The position numbers and the translations under genes are program-made. Positions 51,311 through 61,028 of a DNA stretch of 64,000 bases are shown piece by piece (the first letter of the stretch is position 1; every line of letters begins with the position of its first letter). The DNA is taken from assembly GCA_004558825.1 (NCBI GenBank), contig SFDB01000002.1, forward strand, positions 124,001 to 188,000, written 5' to 3'. Source of the stretch: Clostridiales bacterium (GTDB taxonomy: Bacteria > Bacillota > Clostridia > Christensenellales > CAG-138). The notes under the pieces were generated by a model. The model was given only the letters and a program-made list of their open reading frames with translations, was not told the DNA's origin and did not search any database.

Positions 51311-52537
51311 TTACTCCTCCAATCTAAGTAATTCCATTGTATTGATACTTGTAAGCTGCATAACTGCAACTGCCGATCCGAGCAGGAAAATCATCAATAT
51401 TACACATGCTTTAATCAGTGCCGATATGCCGGCTCCTTCGTTGAGCATGAGTCCGCCTGCAAATCCGATTATTCCGCCTGCAAACGCGGGAATTGCCTGC
51501 TCGCAAAATACAAGCGCAAAAAGTCGGATGCGCTTCATACCCATGCTTCGCATGACTGCAAATTCGGTTACGCGTCCGCGCGTTGTAAGGAAGCTCGCAA
51601 AAAAGCCAATGCATCCCATTATCAATATCAGCAGCGGCAGAAGAAATGTCAGAAGCTTCAGATTACTCTCCATCTCACTGCGCATCTCCAGATACGATGC
51701 GTCCTGCACAAGTATACCGACAGAAAAGTTCTGTGGCTCGTTCTTTATATTTGGTTCAACAATGTACGGGTTTGAGAAAAAAAGCTCTTTCTTTTTGGAC
51801 AGCGTCTGCTCCGGAATGAGACTGTCGCACACATCAAATGAGCAGGAATCCATAAAAAATGCCTCCGACAGAACATTATCGTCGCTGCTCATGTTGAACG
51901 GAACATATATCACGTTATTTGATCCGTTGCCTACTCTTCCCGCAACTTTAAGCAGGAATGACTCGCCGGTTTCGGAAAGAACGCTAAAGTATTCGCGCCC
52001 GTCATCTCCGATTTGCATGCCCTGCATATCGCGCGGGATAAAGCATACGCGCTCTTGCGTTTTAAGGACGCTTTCATCATATCCGTCGGCGTATTCGATG
52101 GCATAGCCGTCTATACTGTTCAGGCGGCTGTCCGAATCAAAAGTGAGCACCCTGCACATGAATGTGTCCGAAGGCGATGTGAGGGGGAACGTTGCTTTTG
52201 CGCGCACATTTTTTACGAGCGGCGAAAGGTTTTTTTTGGGGTCAAACTCGTTCCCGCGCATGCCCGAAAAAATATCGGCGAAGCTTGAGGGTACGTTCAG
52301 ATTATCCGAATTTAATCCGCGTACGTCAGTCATAACGCAATGGATAAGCGTTTGCTCGATAGCAATCTTCAGCGCATCCTCCTGTCTGCGCGTGAGAGAG
52401 TGCAGCGCGAGCGATGAGAATACGCCTATAAGTGCAACTCCCAAAAGCAGCAGAGACACTAAACGCCGACGCCAGAGCATTTTTAGAGCGATGCTCCATA
52501 CGGCTCGGCCGTTGCTGTTTTCCGTTTTATGCTTCAT
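51311..52537 (-). CDS. FtsX-like ABC permease (small)
   Basis: 408 residues from ATG 52537; longer frames overlap the previous gene. An N-terminal membrane helix (SLLLLGVALIGVFSSLAL) is followed by an extracellular domain of about 230 residues, then three C-terminal helices with ATMRSMGM-type TEFAVMRSMGMKRIRLFALV, the FtsX/MacB signature. It would pair with the larger permease and the ATPase. Start overlaps the end of the larger permease by 11 bases. Confidence 0.9.
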   Translation of the reverse strand: MKHKTENSNGRAVWSIALKMLWRRRLVSLLLLGVALIGVFSSLALHSLTRRQEDALKIAIEQTLIHCVMTDVRGLNSDNLNVPSSFADIFSGMRGNEFDPKKNLSPLVKNVRAKATFPLTSPSDTFMCRVLTFDSDSRLNSIDGYAIEYADGYDESVLKTQERVCFIPRDMQGMQIGDDGREYFSVLSETGESFLLKVAGRVGNGSNNVIYVPFNMSSDDNVLSEAFFMDSCSFDVCDSLIPEQTLSKKKELFFSNPYIVEPNIKNEPQNFSVGILVQDASYLEMRSEMESNLKLLTFLLPLLILIMGCIGFFASFLTTRGRVTEFAVMRSMGMKRIRLFALVFCEQAIPAFAGGIIGFAGGLMLNEGAGISALIKACVILMIFLLGSAVAVMQLTSINTMELLRLEE

Positions 52538-54407
52538 TTTGTTTCTTCTTCCTTTCGGTTTGCATAAGCTGTTTTTTCGCCACGCCATGTATGCTCAGTG
52601 CGCCTGCCGCAAAAAGCACCGTCGCCTGTATCGCGGCGCATATGATTACGGCAACAGGATCAAGGTCTATAAGCGTAGAGAGAAGCTGCTTACTTGCCGT
52701 ATTATAAAGCAGAATACCTGCCGATGTGCCTGTGAGCAACGAAATGCCGCTGAGCAGTGCATAGGAGGCGAGCATCTGATACGAAACACTTTTTTCGCTT
52801 GCGCCTATAAGACGCATGGAGCGGGCGATGGGCGACATACGCCGCATATTGAGATAAACGTAAAGCGCACCGGCAAGAACAAATATGCAAAGGCTTACAA
52901 TGAGGAGCCGCATGGCGTTTTCGCCAAGCCGCTCAAATGAGCTTGCTACATGGGAGTATTCCTGGTCATAATACAAAAACATATCGCCGCAGTCAAAGCC
53001 TCTCATATAGCTTTCAAATTCCGACTGAGTACCGTTTTTGAGTATGTACGAGGTAAGAAGCAGCTCGGAACTGTTAACCGGGCGAAGCCCGTCTGAGGGT
53101 AAAAGAACGGAGGCTTTAGGGACAATGATTGTATCCGGGCGAATTGACATTATGTCAGGATCATATTCGGCTCCACTGTAGATGCCAACGATTTCATACG
53201 CTTTGCTTTGGGCAACGATATCCTCCTGTGTGCAGGGATGAACAAAATATACGGTTTTAGGATCGGCGGTACTCCGCTCTGCTATATTACACCCGCTGTC
53301 ATATAACGAAATATTTACGGAATCTCCTACGGACAGGTTATTGACAAGGGCATATTCCGCGCTTATAAGGCACACCGCGCCGCCGCGCGCATATTCGTCG
53401 GATGTTATGTGCCGTCCGTCCAATATGCTCGTCTTGCCAACGTTAAAGCTATACATGCTTTGTATGTTGTCTGTAAGAAAAACAGCGGATGAGCTGTGAT
53501 TTAGGCTGCATATGTCTATCATTTCACGCCATTCGGAGCCTTCATCGCTTTCAATGAAGCTGTTGACATCGCCCTCGTATTCTTTTATGCAGTTGAATGA
53601 GTTAAAATTAATTGTCGTTGTTCGCTCGCCGCTGATTGTTTCGGGCGTAAGACTATATCCGAATTCCGAATTCGGGAACGAACCGATGGGAATCATTGTT
53701 TGATTAAATGTTCTGCCATCGGCTTCACGCATGCGCGTACGGACTATCTCAATGCCGCCGTCTGCGCCGTGAGAATATACGTCCCAAACAGGGTAGTCGT
53801 AATATCTGCCGAAAACCAGATAGGTTTTTCCTTCTTCGAAAGAAGCCGTCTTTTTATCGGCAAGATAAACGCCATCGACGATTTTGATTTCATCGATTGG
53901 TTTAAACGCATCATAACCATCGAACATGCTTAGGAGTTCAATGACGTCAAACATTGCGGAATAGCTTACTTTTTGGGGAGTATCATAGTCTATGCTTTTG
54001 CATCTTAACGCCATGACCGCCAGGGCGTAACGATCCTCCGCATCAAGCAGGCTGTAATCCAGAGGATTTATGGAACCGGCGGCCACTCCGCTCATTCCTT
54101 CCACTGCGCCCAACAGCAGTATGCGGTTATCGATAGCCTTAATCTGCGGCGCGTGAGAGACCAAATCCAGAGCGGCATTATTTTTCTTAAAATATTTAAT
54201 AAATTCATCTTCGGTAAGGATTGATGAATCCACATTTTTTATCATGGCTATAGTGGTATATTTGTCGTCAAGATGGCTTAACTGCTTTTGTGCGCCATAC
54301 CACGCCGCAAAGCCTACGCAAAAAAACGTGGAGGTCAGAATAAGCATAGCAGCAAGGAGCGCCGTTACCATGAGCCTTCTGCGTGATTGTACAATAAACA
54401 AGTTCAT
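52527..54407 (-). CDS. FtsX-like ABC permease (large)
   Basis: 626 residues from ATG 54407, 7 bases after AGGCGG; ATG 54413 is too near. MacB-like topology: one helix at 14-36, a large extracellular domain (about 40-500), then three helices with RSMRLIGASEKSVSYQML between the first and second. The external domain has no family I recognise. It is an efflux or signalling permease for a peptide or envelope component. Two permeases of unequal size with one ATPase suggest a heteromeric transporter. Confidence 0.9.
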   Translation of the reverse strand: MNLFIVQSRRRLMVTALLAAMLILTSTFFCVGFAAWYGAQKQLSHLDDKYTTIAMIKNVDSSILTEDEFIKYFKKNNAALDLVSHAPQIKAIDNRILLLGAVEGMSGVAAGSINPLDYSLLDAEDRYALAVMALRCKSIDYDTPQKVSYSAMFDVIELLSMFDGYDAFKPIDEIKIVDGVYLADKKTASFEEGKTYLVFGRYYDYPVWDVYSHGADGGIEIVRTRMREADGRTFNQTMIPIGSFPNSEFGYSLTPETISGERTTTINFNSFNCIKEYEGDVNSFIESDEGSEWREMIDICSLNHSSSAVFLTDNIQSMYSFNVGKTSILDGRHITSDEYARGGAVCLISAEYALVNNLSVGDSVNISLYDSGCNIAERSTADPKTVYFVHPCTQEDIVAQSKAYEIVGIYSGAEYDPDIMSIRPDTIIVPKASVLLPSDGLRPVNSSELLLTSYILKNGTQSEFESYMRGFDCGDMFLYYDQEYSHVASSFERLGENAMRLLIVSLCIFVLAGALYVYLNMRRMSPIARSMRLIGASEKSVSYQMLASYALLSGISLLTGTSAGILLYNTASKQLLSTLIDLDPVAVIICAAIQATVLFAAGALSIHGVAKKQLMQTERKKKQNEA

Positions 54408-54472
54408 TGACATACCGCCTTTCCGTTATATTGTGATTATGGAAAAATAGTGTGCGTGCCCACGACACTGCT

Positions 54473-54873
54473 TCAGCAGGGAAGGAAATCGCATTGTCCG
54501 CCGTGCGGAGCAGCAGGGCATGCATGATACTCCACATGCATGTATGTATTGCAATAACGGCATCTGAATGTCAATGTTTGCGTTCTTCCGTCGCATGTCG
54601 CTTGCTTAACTACATCATCGTGAGCAAATGTGCCGAGATAAGTTCGGGATGCTTCTATTATCTGGTCACATTTCGTGCATATATTCTTTTCGACATGGTA
54701 TCCTTCGCAGTACATGGACGATAGTTTTATATACTCATCATATTCTCTGAAAAAGACGTAATTATGGTTGCAATAACATACATTCTCTTCGTGCTCCCCA
54801 TGTGCTCCGAATGACACTGCGGTGCAGCAAAGCGAAATAAGCGCAGCCATCAACAAAGAAACGAGTTTTTCAT
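54473..54873 (-). CDS. Cys-rich secreted protein with apparent N-terminal frameshift
   Basis: From the ribosome site (GGAGGAAATAATT) the ATG at 54873 reads MKNSFLC and stops after seven codons. In the next frame a long ORF runs to 54473. With one more A in the A5 run at 54866-54870, the start would be MKKLVSLLMAALISLCCTAV, a classic signal peptide. The mature part, about 105 residues, has 12 Cys, with CYC, CTKCD, CRYC and a final C; it resembles zinc-binding or disulfide-rich proteins but no known family. In the reading as is, reinitiation at ATG 54850 (the TGATG overlap) could still yield a product. It immediately precedes the two FtsX permeases and ATPase. Confidence 0.55.
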
Positions 54874-54939
54874 AATTATTTCCTCCGTAACGATAGTTTG
54901 AATTTCAACATAAATCGGGCCAAAAACATAAGCTGCGGG

Positions 54940-54975
54940 CTAACAAACCGTTAGCCTGAAATTCATCAAGTACAC
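54940..54975 (-). CDS. Possible 11-aa leader peptide
   Basis: A minus-strand ORF, GTG 54975 to TAG 54940, 10 bases after GAGGAGG (54986-54992), encodes MYLMNFRLTVC. Its last four codons lie in a perfect 7-bp hairpin, GGCTAAC-AAACC-GTTAGCC (54938-54956). It is in the transcript path of the Cys-rich protein and ABC genes. A ribosome or regulatory leader function is inferred from arrangement. No strong terminator follows, so it is less certain than the leader at 2002. Confidence 0.35.
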   Translation of the reverse strand: MYLMNFRLTVC

Positions 54976-54990
54976 AATGGTACCACCTCC

Positions 54991-55233
54991 TCAAACTATA
55001 TCGACACGATGCCGCGAGCTTTTAATGATTCGGCTTTCGTGTGAACGAATAACACCCGATTGCATAACACATACTTGCGATGCAACTGTTACGGCATAAA
55101 AGTATGCCTATAAGTATATCTGTATACTATCATGGGAATACGCTCATGTAAAGGAAAATTTTGCCGAAAACAAACAGAGCCGGCAGCGGTGTGTCGCATT
55201 CTGACAATGACGAAATTTGCGGAGCAAAACAAT
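54991..55233. other. Divergent intergenic region with two inverted repeats
   Basis: No gene is seen. GGCATA-AAAG-TATGCC (55093-55108) and AGTATA-TCTG-TATACT (55113-55128) lie in tandem about 130 bases upstream of glgB and 120 bases from the leader of the ABC operon. They could be binding sites for a regulator. The rest is unremarkable. Confidence 0.5.
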
Positions 55234-55262
55234 TTGCCAATATGCTCCTGCTGATGTATAAT
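55234..55262 (+). promoter_or_regulatory. Promoter of the glycogen operon
   Basis: TTGCCA (55234-55239), 17-base spacer, TATAAT (55257-55262). The glgB ATG lies 42 bases downstream, behind GGCAGGAGG. Confidence 0.7.
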
Positions 55263-55303
55263 ATATTCATATGGCTTATATGCTCGCTAAGGCAGGAGGC
55301 AAT

Positions 55304-57130
55304 ATGAGACTCGACGCGAACGAGCTTTATCTGTTCAATAACGGGGTAAACGCATATGCTTACCGCGCATTGGGCTGTCATCGCTTTTCATCAGAAAACG
55401 GCGATGTACACCGATTCGCAGTTTATGCGCCGAACGCGAAGTCCGTAAGCGTGGTCGGCGATTTCAACTCATGGGACAGGGATAATGCCGTTATGGGGCG
55501 CTGCGGCTCAACAGGCGTATGGGAAGCTTTTTTGTACGGGGTGCATAGGCTCGACAGGTATAAATTTGCAATACTTGCCGAAAACGGAGAATGGCTTTAT
55601 AAAGCTGATCCTTTCGCGTTTTATTCGCAGCTTCGTCCCGATACGGCATCTGTTGTCTACGAGCTGGACGGATATGATTGGAGCGACGCGGAATACATGT
55701 CGCGCCGTGCGCATAACGATGTGCATTCGTCTCCGATGAGCATATACGAGGTGCATTTGGGTTCGTGGAGGCACGGCAAAACATATCTTGAGCTTGCCGA
55801 CGAGCTTGTTGATTATGTAAGAGACTTGGGATATACCCACATTGAACTGCTGCCAGTGTGCGAACACCCGCTTGACGACAGCTGGGGGTATCAGGTGACG
55901 GGTTTTTTCTCAATAACTTCGCGCTATGGTACACCGCATGATTTTATGTATTTCATCGATAAGTGCCACGCCGCCGGCATAGGCGTTATAGTTGACTGGG
56001 TGGGCGCGCATTTTACTCGGGATGCGCACGGCTTAAGGATGTTTGACGGTTCATGCGTATTTGAGAACCCGGACTGGCGCAGGAGCGAGCAAAAGCAGTG
56101 GGGAACGCTTCTTTTCGATTATGGAAGGAGCGAGGTAAAAAGCTTTTTGATTTCAAGCGTGATGTTTCTTTTCAAGGAGTTCCATATCGACGGAATACGC
56201 GCCGACGCCGTGAGCTGCATGCTTTATCATGACTTTGCGCGTAAAGACGGCGAGTGGATACCGAACGTCTACGGCGGCAGAGAAAACCTTGAGGCTATAG
56301 CTTTTCTGAAAGAATTGGCGAGCACAAAAAACAGAGAATGCCGCGACGCAATTCTGATTGCTGAGGAAAGCACGTCTTTCCCGAAAGTGACGGGCCGCGT
56401 CGAAGAAGGCGGGCTCGGGTTTGATTTCAAATGGGATATGGGATATATGAACGATACGCTGTCATATATGAGCCTTGACAGCATATATAGGAGATATCAT
56501 CATGACAAGCTTACGTTTTCCATGTGCTACGCTTTTTCCGAGCATTTTGTTCTTGCGTTTTCGCATGACGAAGTCGTTCATGGAAAGCATACGCTTATAG
56601 GCCGTATGTGCGGAAGCTATTATGACGAATTCGCGCAGCTTCGGCTTCTTTATATGTATCAATATACGCACCCGGGAAAAAAGCTTGTTTTTATGGGGCA
56701 GGAGTTTGGGCAGTTCGCAGAATGGGATTTCAGAAAATCGCTCGACTGGAATCTGCTCGATTATGAAAGTCACCGCCGCATGCTAGAGTTTTCAAAGGCT
56801 CTCAACGCGTTTTATGCGGGCGAAAGCACGCTTTATGAGCTCGATGACGGATGGGACGGCTTCAAGTGGGTCAGCGTCGATGATGCGGAAAACAGCATTA
56901 TAGCGTATATACGCCGCTCGTACACCGGTCGGGAAGTGCTCTGCGTAATGAATTTTACGCCTGTAAGACGCGAGAACTATCCTATATCGATAGGTCGGAA
57001 GGCAAGCTTCAAACGCCTGTTTTCGAGCGATGAGGAGCGCTTCGGCGGTCAGGCGGCGTTTGATGGGACGACATGCGGATGCGTGTCTCTCGGATGCTTC
57101 GAGGGAGCGGTATTCGATATAATCGAATGA
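55304..57130 (+). CDS. glgB: 1,4-alpha-glucan branching enzyme
   Basis: 608 residues from ATG 55304 after AGGAGG; the frame extends to 55271 without a better site. N-terminal CBM48 (VRFAVYAPNAKSVSVVGDFN-type), then GH13: DWVGAHFTRDAHGL, DGIRADAVSCMLYHD with the nucleophile Asp, LIAEESTSFP with the acid Glu, and FSHDEVVHGK. It creates alpha-1,6 branches in glycogen. First gene of glgB-glgC-glgD-glgA. Length is slightly shorter than usual. Confidence 0.96.
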   Translation: MRLDANELYLFNNGVNAYAYRALGCHRFSSENGDVHRFAVYAPNAKSVSVVGDFNSWDRDNAVMGRCGSTGVWEAFLYGVHRLDRYKFAILAENGEWLYKADPFAFYSQLRPDTASVVYELDGYDWSDAEYMSRRAHNDVHSSPMSIYEVHLGSWRHGKTYLELADELVDYVRDLGYTHIELLPVCEHPLDDSWGYQVTGFFSITSRYGTPHDFMYFIDKCHAAGIGVIVDWVGAHFTRDAHGLRMFDGSCVFENPDWRRSEQKQWGTLLFDYGRSEVKSFLISSVMFLFKEFHIDGIRADAVSCMLYHDFARKDGEWIPNVYGGRENLEAIAFLKELASTKNRECRDAILIAEESTSFPKVTGRVEEGGLGFDFKWDMGYMNDTLSYMSLDSIYRRYHHDKLTFSMCYAFSEHFVLAFSHDEVVHGKHTLIGRMCGSYYDEFAQLRLLYMYQYTHPGKKLVFMGQEFGQFAEWDFRKSLDWNLLDYESHRRMLEFSKALNAFYAGESTLYELDDGWDGFKWVSVDDAENSIIAYIRRSYTGREVLCVMNFTPVRRENYPISIGRKASFKRLFSSDEERFGGQAAFDGTTCGCVSLGCFEGAVFDIIE

Positions 57131-57178
57131 GTATGATATAAGGCGCAATGTACGCCGTTATTTATGGGGGTGGACACT

Positions 57179-58423
57179 ATGAGAAAGAAAAAGCTGATAG
57201 CCATGCTGCTTGCCGGCGGGCAAGGGAGCCGTCTCAGCGTGCTTACAAACCGTATGGCAAAGCCCGCGGTGCCGTTCGGCGGCAAATACAGGATCATAGA
57301 CTTTCCGCTGTCGAACTGCGCAAATTCGGACATCGACACTGTCGGAGTTTTGACGCAGTACGAGCCGCTTGAGCTGAATGCATATATCGGTACGGGACAA
57401 GCGTGGGATCTTGACAGAAACACAGGCGGCGTATATGTGCTTCCGCCGTACGTTACGGGAAGCGGCAGCCAATGGTATTTGGGTACGGCAAATGCTATAT
57501 ATCAAAACATGTCGTTCGTGGACGGCTATGAGCCGGAGCATATTCTTATACTTTCCGGCGATCACATATATAAGATGAATTACGCGTATATGTTCAAGGA
57601 GCATTTGCGCCACGATGCTGACGCCACGATAGCCGTTCTCAGCGTACCCATGGAGGAGGCGAGCCGTTTTGGCATAATGAATACCGACGGCAGCGGCAGA
57701 ATAACCGAGTTTGAGGAAAAGCCCAAGGCTCCAAAAAGCAACAAGGCGTCAATGGGCATATATATATTCAAATGGAATGTGCTTAAAAAGTATCTTTGCG
57801 CCGATGCCGAAAACGACGCCTCGCAGCATGACTTTGGAAAGAACGTTATTCCCGCAATGCTCGATGACGGCTGCGCAATGTATGCATACTCATTCAGCGG
57901 ATACTGGAAGGATGTAGGGACCGTACGAAGCCTTTGGGAAGCGAACATGGATTTGATAACGATTCCGCCAAAGCTTGATTTATATGATAAGGAGTGGAGG
58001 ATTTACGGGAAAAATACAGCCATGCCGCCGCATTTTGTGGGTAAGAATGCTGAGATACAAAACAGCATGGCCACGGAGGGAAGCCGCGTCAATGGAACGG
58101 TGCGCCACAGCGTGCTGTTTTCGGGCGCCGTGGTTGAGGAAGGCGCAGTTATTGAGGACGCCGTAATAATGCCAAACGCCGTAATAAAGAAAAACGCCAT
58201 AATCAAGAAGGCGATAATAGGCGAACATGCGTCCGTGGGCGAGGGGGCGATTGTGGGATGCCGCCCAAGACCCGATGAGGCATACGACAATTCGCTTACG
58301 GACGATATTACGCTTGTAAGCAACAATCTTGACGTGCCGCCGAATAAGCGTGTTCCTAAAGGCATGATAGCCGACGAAAAGGCGCTTTTAAAACTAAACG
58401 ACAGGGAGGGCGAACAGGAATGA
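57179..58423 (+). CDS. glgC: Glucose-1-phosphate adenylyltransferase, catalytic subunit
   Basis: 414 residues from ATG 57179, behind GGGGGTGG. LLAGGQGSRLSVLTNRMAKP is the intact nucleotide-binding signature, then VPFGGKYRIIDFPLSNCANS, and a C-terminal left-handed helix (VVEEGAVIEDAVIMPNAVI). It makes ADP-glucose from glucose-1-phosphate and ATP, the committed step. The stop overlaps glgD by 4 bases, so they are translated together. Confidence 0.95.
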   Translation: MRKKKLIAMLLAGGQGSRLSVLTNRMAKPAVPFGGKYRIIDFPLSNCANSDIDTVGVLTQYEPLELNAYIGTGQAWDLDRNTGGVYVLPPYVTGSGSQWYLGTANAIYQNMSFVDGYEPEHILILSGDHIYKMNYAYMFKEHLRHDADATIAVLSVPMEEASRFGIMNTDGSGRITEFEEKPKAPKSNKASMGIYIFKWNVLKKYLCADAENDASQHDFGKNVIPAMLDDGCAMYAYSFSGYWKDVGTVRSLWEANMDLITIPPKLDLYDKEWRIYGKNTAMPPHFVGKNAEIQNSMATEGSRVNGTVRHSVLFSGAVVEEGAVIEDAVIMPNAVIKKNAIIKKAIIGEHASVGEGAIVGCRPRPDEAYDNSLTDDITLVSNNLDVPPNKRVPKGMIADEKALLKLNDREGEQE

Positions 58424-59544
58424 CACGCGATGCTTTCGGATTGATATATACCGGTGAATCGAATATGCAGCTTAGGGAGTTGACATATTCGCGCTCCATC
58501 GCAGCCGTCCCGTACGGGGGCAGATACCGCTGCATAGACTTTGTACTGTCAAGCATGGTAAACACGGGCATAACGAACGTAGGGCTGATTGCGCAGAAAA
58601 ACTATCATTCGCTTATGGATCATCTCGGGGCGGGAAAGGAATGGGATTTGAGCCGCAAACGCGACGGATTGTTCATACTTCCGCCGTTTATGACGAAGGA
58701 GAATACGGGGCTTTACAAGGGTACGGTTGACGCGATACGCTCTGCAATGGGATATATTCGCAGGAGCGCCCAAAAGTACTGTATACTTACGGGCAGCCAT
58801 ACAATCTACAACACGACGTATTCGGACATGCTTGCCGCCCACATACAAAAAGGAGCGGACATAACGATAATGTATAATGTTGAGACATCATTTGACCCGA
58901 ATGAGCAGTTCGATGATATGCGCCTTGAGATGGATGACGACGGACGCGTTACGGACATCGAAATAGATCCGTTCAGACCCAGGACGAATACGCGCTCGTG
59001 CGATGCGTTTATAATAGAAAAGACGCTTCTCGAATATCTCATCGAGGAGGCTGCTTCGCGAGCGAGCTATGATTTTATGCGTGATATCCTTATCAAGAAA
59101 GTCAATCGGCTGAAGATATACGGCTTCAGGTATGACGGCTTTGTGGCACGCCTTGACTCCGTCAACGAGTATTTCAGGCATAACATGGCGTTGCTCGACC
59201 CCAAGGTGCGCGACGATCTTTTTGATCCCGAGCATCCGATATACACAAAGGTAAAAGACGAGGTTCCCGCACGCTACGGCCCGTGCGCATCCGTGAAGAA
59301 CTCGGTTGTGGCAGACGGCTGCATAATTAACGGAACTGTCGAGAACTGCGTACTCTTCCGCGGTGTTCGTATCGGAGAAAACACAACGGTAAGCAACTCG
59401 ATACTGATGCAGGCGACTGAGGTGCAGGATGAATGCGAGCTTGATTACGTCATAACCGATAAGGGCGTGACGATAAAGCAGGGAAGACGCCTTTCGGGGC
59501 ATAGCAGTTTCCCTGTAGTTTTAAGGAAGGGCATGAGCGTTTAG
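58420..59544 (+). CDS. glgD: Glucose-1-phosphate adenylyltransferase regulatory subunit GlgD
   Basis: 374 residues. Resembles GlgC (VPYGGRYRCIDFVLSSMVNTG, then GENTTVSNSILMQATEVQDE in the beta-helix) but lacks the glycine-rich 'GGQGSRL' catalytic loop; it starts TRDAFGLIYTGESNMQLREL. In Firmicutes GlgD modulates GlgC activity in a heterotetramer. The start overlaps glgC; glgA follows 44 bases later with its own AGGAGG-type site. Confidence 0.94.
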   Translation: MTRDAFGLIYTGESNMQLRELTYSRSIAAVPYGGRYRCIDFVLSSMVNTGITNVGLIAQKNYHSLMDHLGAGKEWDLSRKRDGLFILPPFMTKENTGLYKGTVDAIRSAMGYIRRSAQKYCILTGSHTIYNTTYSDMLAAHIQKGADITIMYNVETSFDPNEQFDDMRLEMDDDGRVTDIEIDPFRPRTNTRSCDAFIIEKTLLEYLIEEAASRASYDFMRDILIKKVNRLKIYGFRYDGFVARLDSVNEYFRHNMALLDPKVRDDLFDPEHPIYTKVKDEVPARYGPCASVKNSVVADGCIINGTVENCVLFRGVRIGENTTVSNSILMQATEVQDECELDYVITDKGVTIKQGRRLSGHSSFPVVLRKGMSV

Positions 59545-59588
59545 TCCGTGCATAGCGTGCGGATTCAAACGGTATACGGAGGAAAAAT

Positions 59589-61025
59589 ATGAATATTTTG
59601 ATGATCGGCTCGGAATGCGTTCCGTTCATAAAAACGGGAGGGCTTGCGGATGTAATGGGTTCGCTTCCGCGCGAACTTGTGCGAAACGGTACGCGCGTCA
59701 CTGTAATGCTGCCATATTATTCAAAAATACCCGAAAGCTACAAAAACGCGACAAGACGCGTTGACGAGTTTACGGCCGAGCTTGGTCAAATCAAAAGAAA
59801 ATGCGTAATAAGAGAGCTTGTGAGCAATGGCGTGCGCACGCTGTTTTTAGATTGTGACGAGTGTTTCGGCGTAGATTGGATATACGGGTACGGCGATTTT
59901 GAGGCGCAGCGTTTCGCACTCTTTTGCCGCGCTGCGCTTGAAAGCATACGCGTGCTGGGGCTCAAGCCGGATGTTATACATTGCAACGACTGGCATACGG
60001 GAATGATACCGCTGCTGCTGAAGACACAATATGCGCATGACGGGAGTTTCCGCGGTATAAAGACGGTGTTTACAATACATAATCTTCGCTATCAGGGACT
60101 TTTCGACATTAACTGTATAAAAGGGCTTTTGTCGATACCCGATGAGTATTTTATTCCGGATAGAATCGAATATTACGGCAGTGCGAGCTTTATGAAAGCG
60201 GGCATAATATTTTCTGATATCGTGACCACGGTAAGCCCGCAATATGCGCTGGAGATTCAGACGCAACAATACGGCGAAGGCCTGGACGGCGTATTGAGGC
60301 AGCGCGATGGGGCGCTTTTCGGCATTCTAAACGGTATTGCATGCGATGAATTTAATCCGGAAACGGACGATGCACTTCCTGAAAACTTTTCGTGCTCAAA
60401 TCTGCGCAGCAAGACGGTCTGCAAGGATGCACTGCGCGGCGCTATGCGGCTCGACGACACCTGCGACGCGATAATAGGCGTTGTGTCGCGCCTTACGGAG
60501 CAAAAGGGGTTTGAGCTTGTGCGTGAGGCTGCGCAAAGGCTTATGAGCCGCCGTGTACAGTTTGCTGTACTTGGAACGGGCGACAGGGGGACGGTTGACT
60601 TTTTCAGAACGTTCGCGGGAGAGAACCCGGGGCGCGTGGGTTACAGGGATGAATATAACGATTCGCTTGCAAGACTTATATATGCCGGGAGCGATTTTTT
60701 CCTGATGCCTTCGATGTTTGAGCCGTGCGGCCTGTCACAATTGATAGCTATGCGCTATGGCACTCTTCCGATAGTGCGCGAAACGGGCGGCCTGAAAGAC
60801 ACGGTTGTACCGTACAACAGATTTACGGGAGAAGGGACGGGCTTTTCGTTTGCGCAGTTTTCGGCGGACGACATGGTAGGCGCCATAGATAGAGCGCTCG
60901 AGTGCTATGCTGACAAGGAGGCCACGCACCGTATGATTGTGCAGGCAATGAGTTCGGACTTTTCGTGGAAGGCGTCCGCAAAGCGGTATATTGAGCTTTA
61001 TGATAAAATGCTGCGGAGGGATTGA
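59589..61025 (+). CDS. glgA: Glycogen synthase (ADP-glucose)
   Basis: 478 residues, GT5 family. N-terminal KTGGLADVMGSLPREL (ADP-glucose contact), DVIHCNDWHTGM, then the C-terminal Rossmann domain with GVVSRLTEQKGFELV and PSMFEPCGLSQLIAMRYG followed by ETGGLKDTV. It extends alpha-1,4-glucan chains from ADP-glucose. Last gene of the glg cluster; glgP and a debranching enzyme are not in the window. Confidence 0.96.
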   Translation: MNILMIGSECVPFIKTGGLADVMGSLPRELVRNGTRVTVMLPYYSKIPESYKNATRRVDEFTAELGQIKRKCVIRELVSNGVRTLFLDCDECFGVDWIYGYGDFEAQRFALFCRAALESIRVLGLKPDVIHCNDWHTGMIPLLLKTQYAHDGSFRGIKTVFTIHNLRYQGLFDINCIKGLLSIPDEYFIPDRIEYYGSASFMKAGIIFSDIVTTVSPQYALEIQTQQYGEGLDGVLRQRDGALFGILNGIACDEFNPETDDALPENFSCSNLRSKTVCKDALRGAMRLDDTCDAIIGVVSRLTEQKGFELVREAAQRLMSRRVQFAVLGTGDRGTVDFFRTFAGENPGRVGYRDEYNDSLARLIYAGSDFFLMPSMFEPCGLSQLIAMRYGTLPIVRETGGLKDTVVPYNRFTGEGTGFSFAQFSADDMVGAIDRALECYADKEATHRMIVQAMSSDFSWKASAKRYIELYDKMLRRD

Positions 61026-61028
61026 AGA

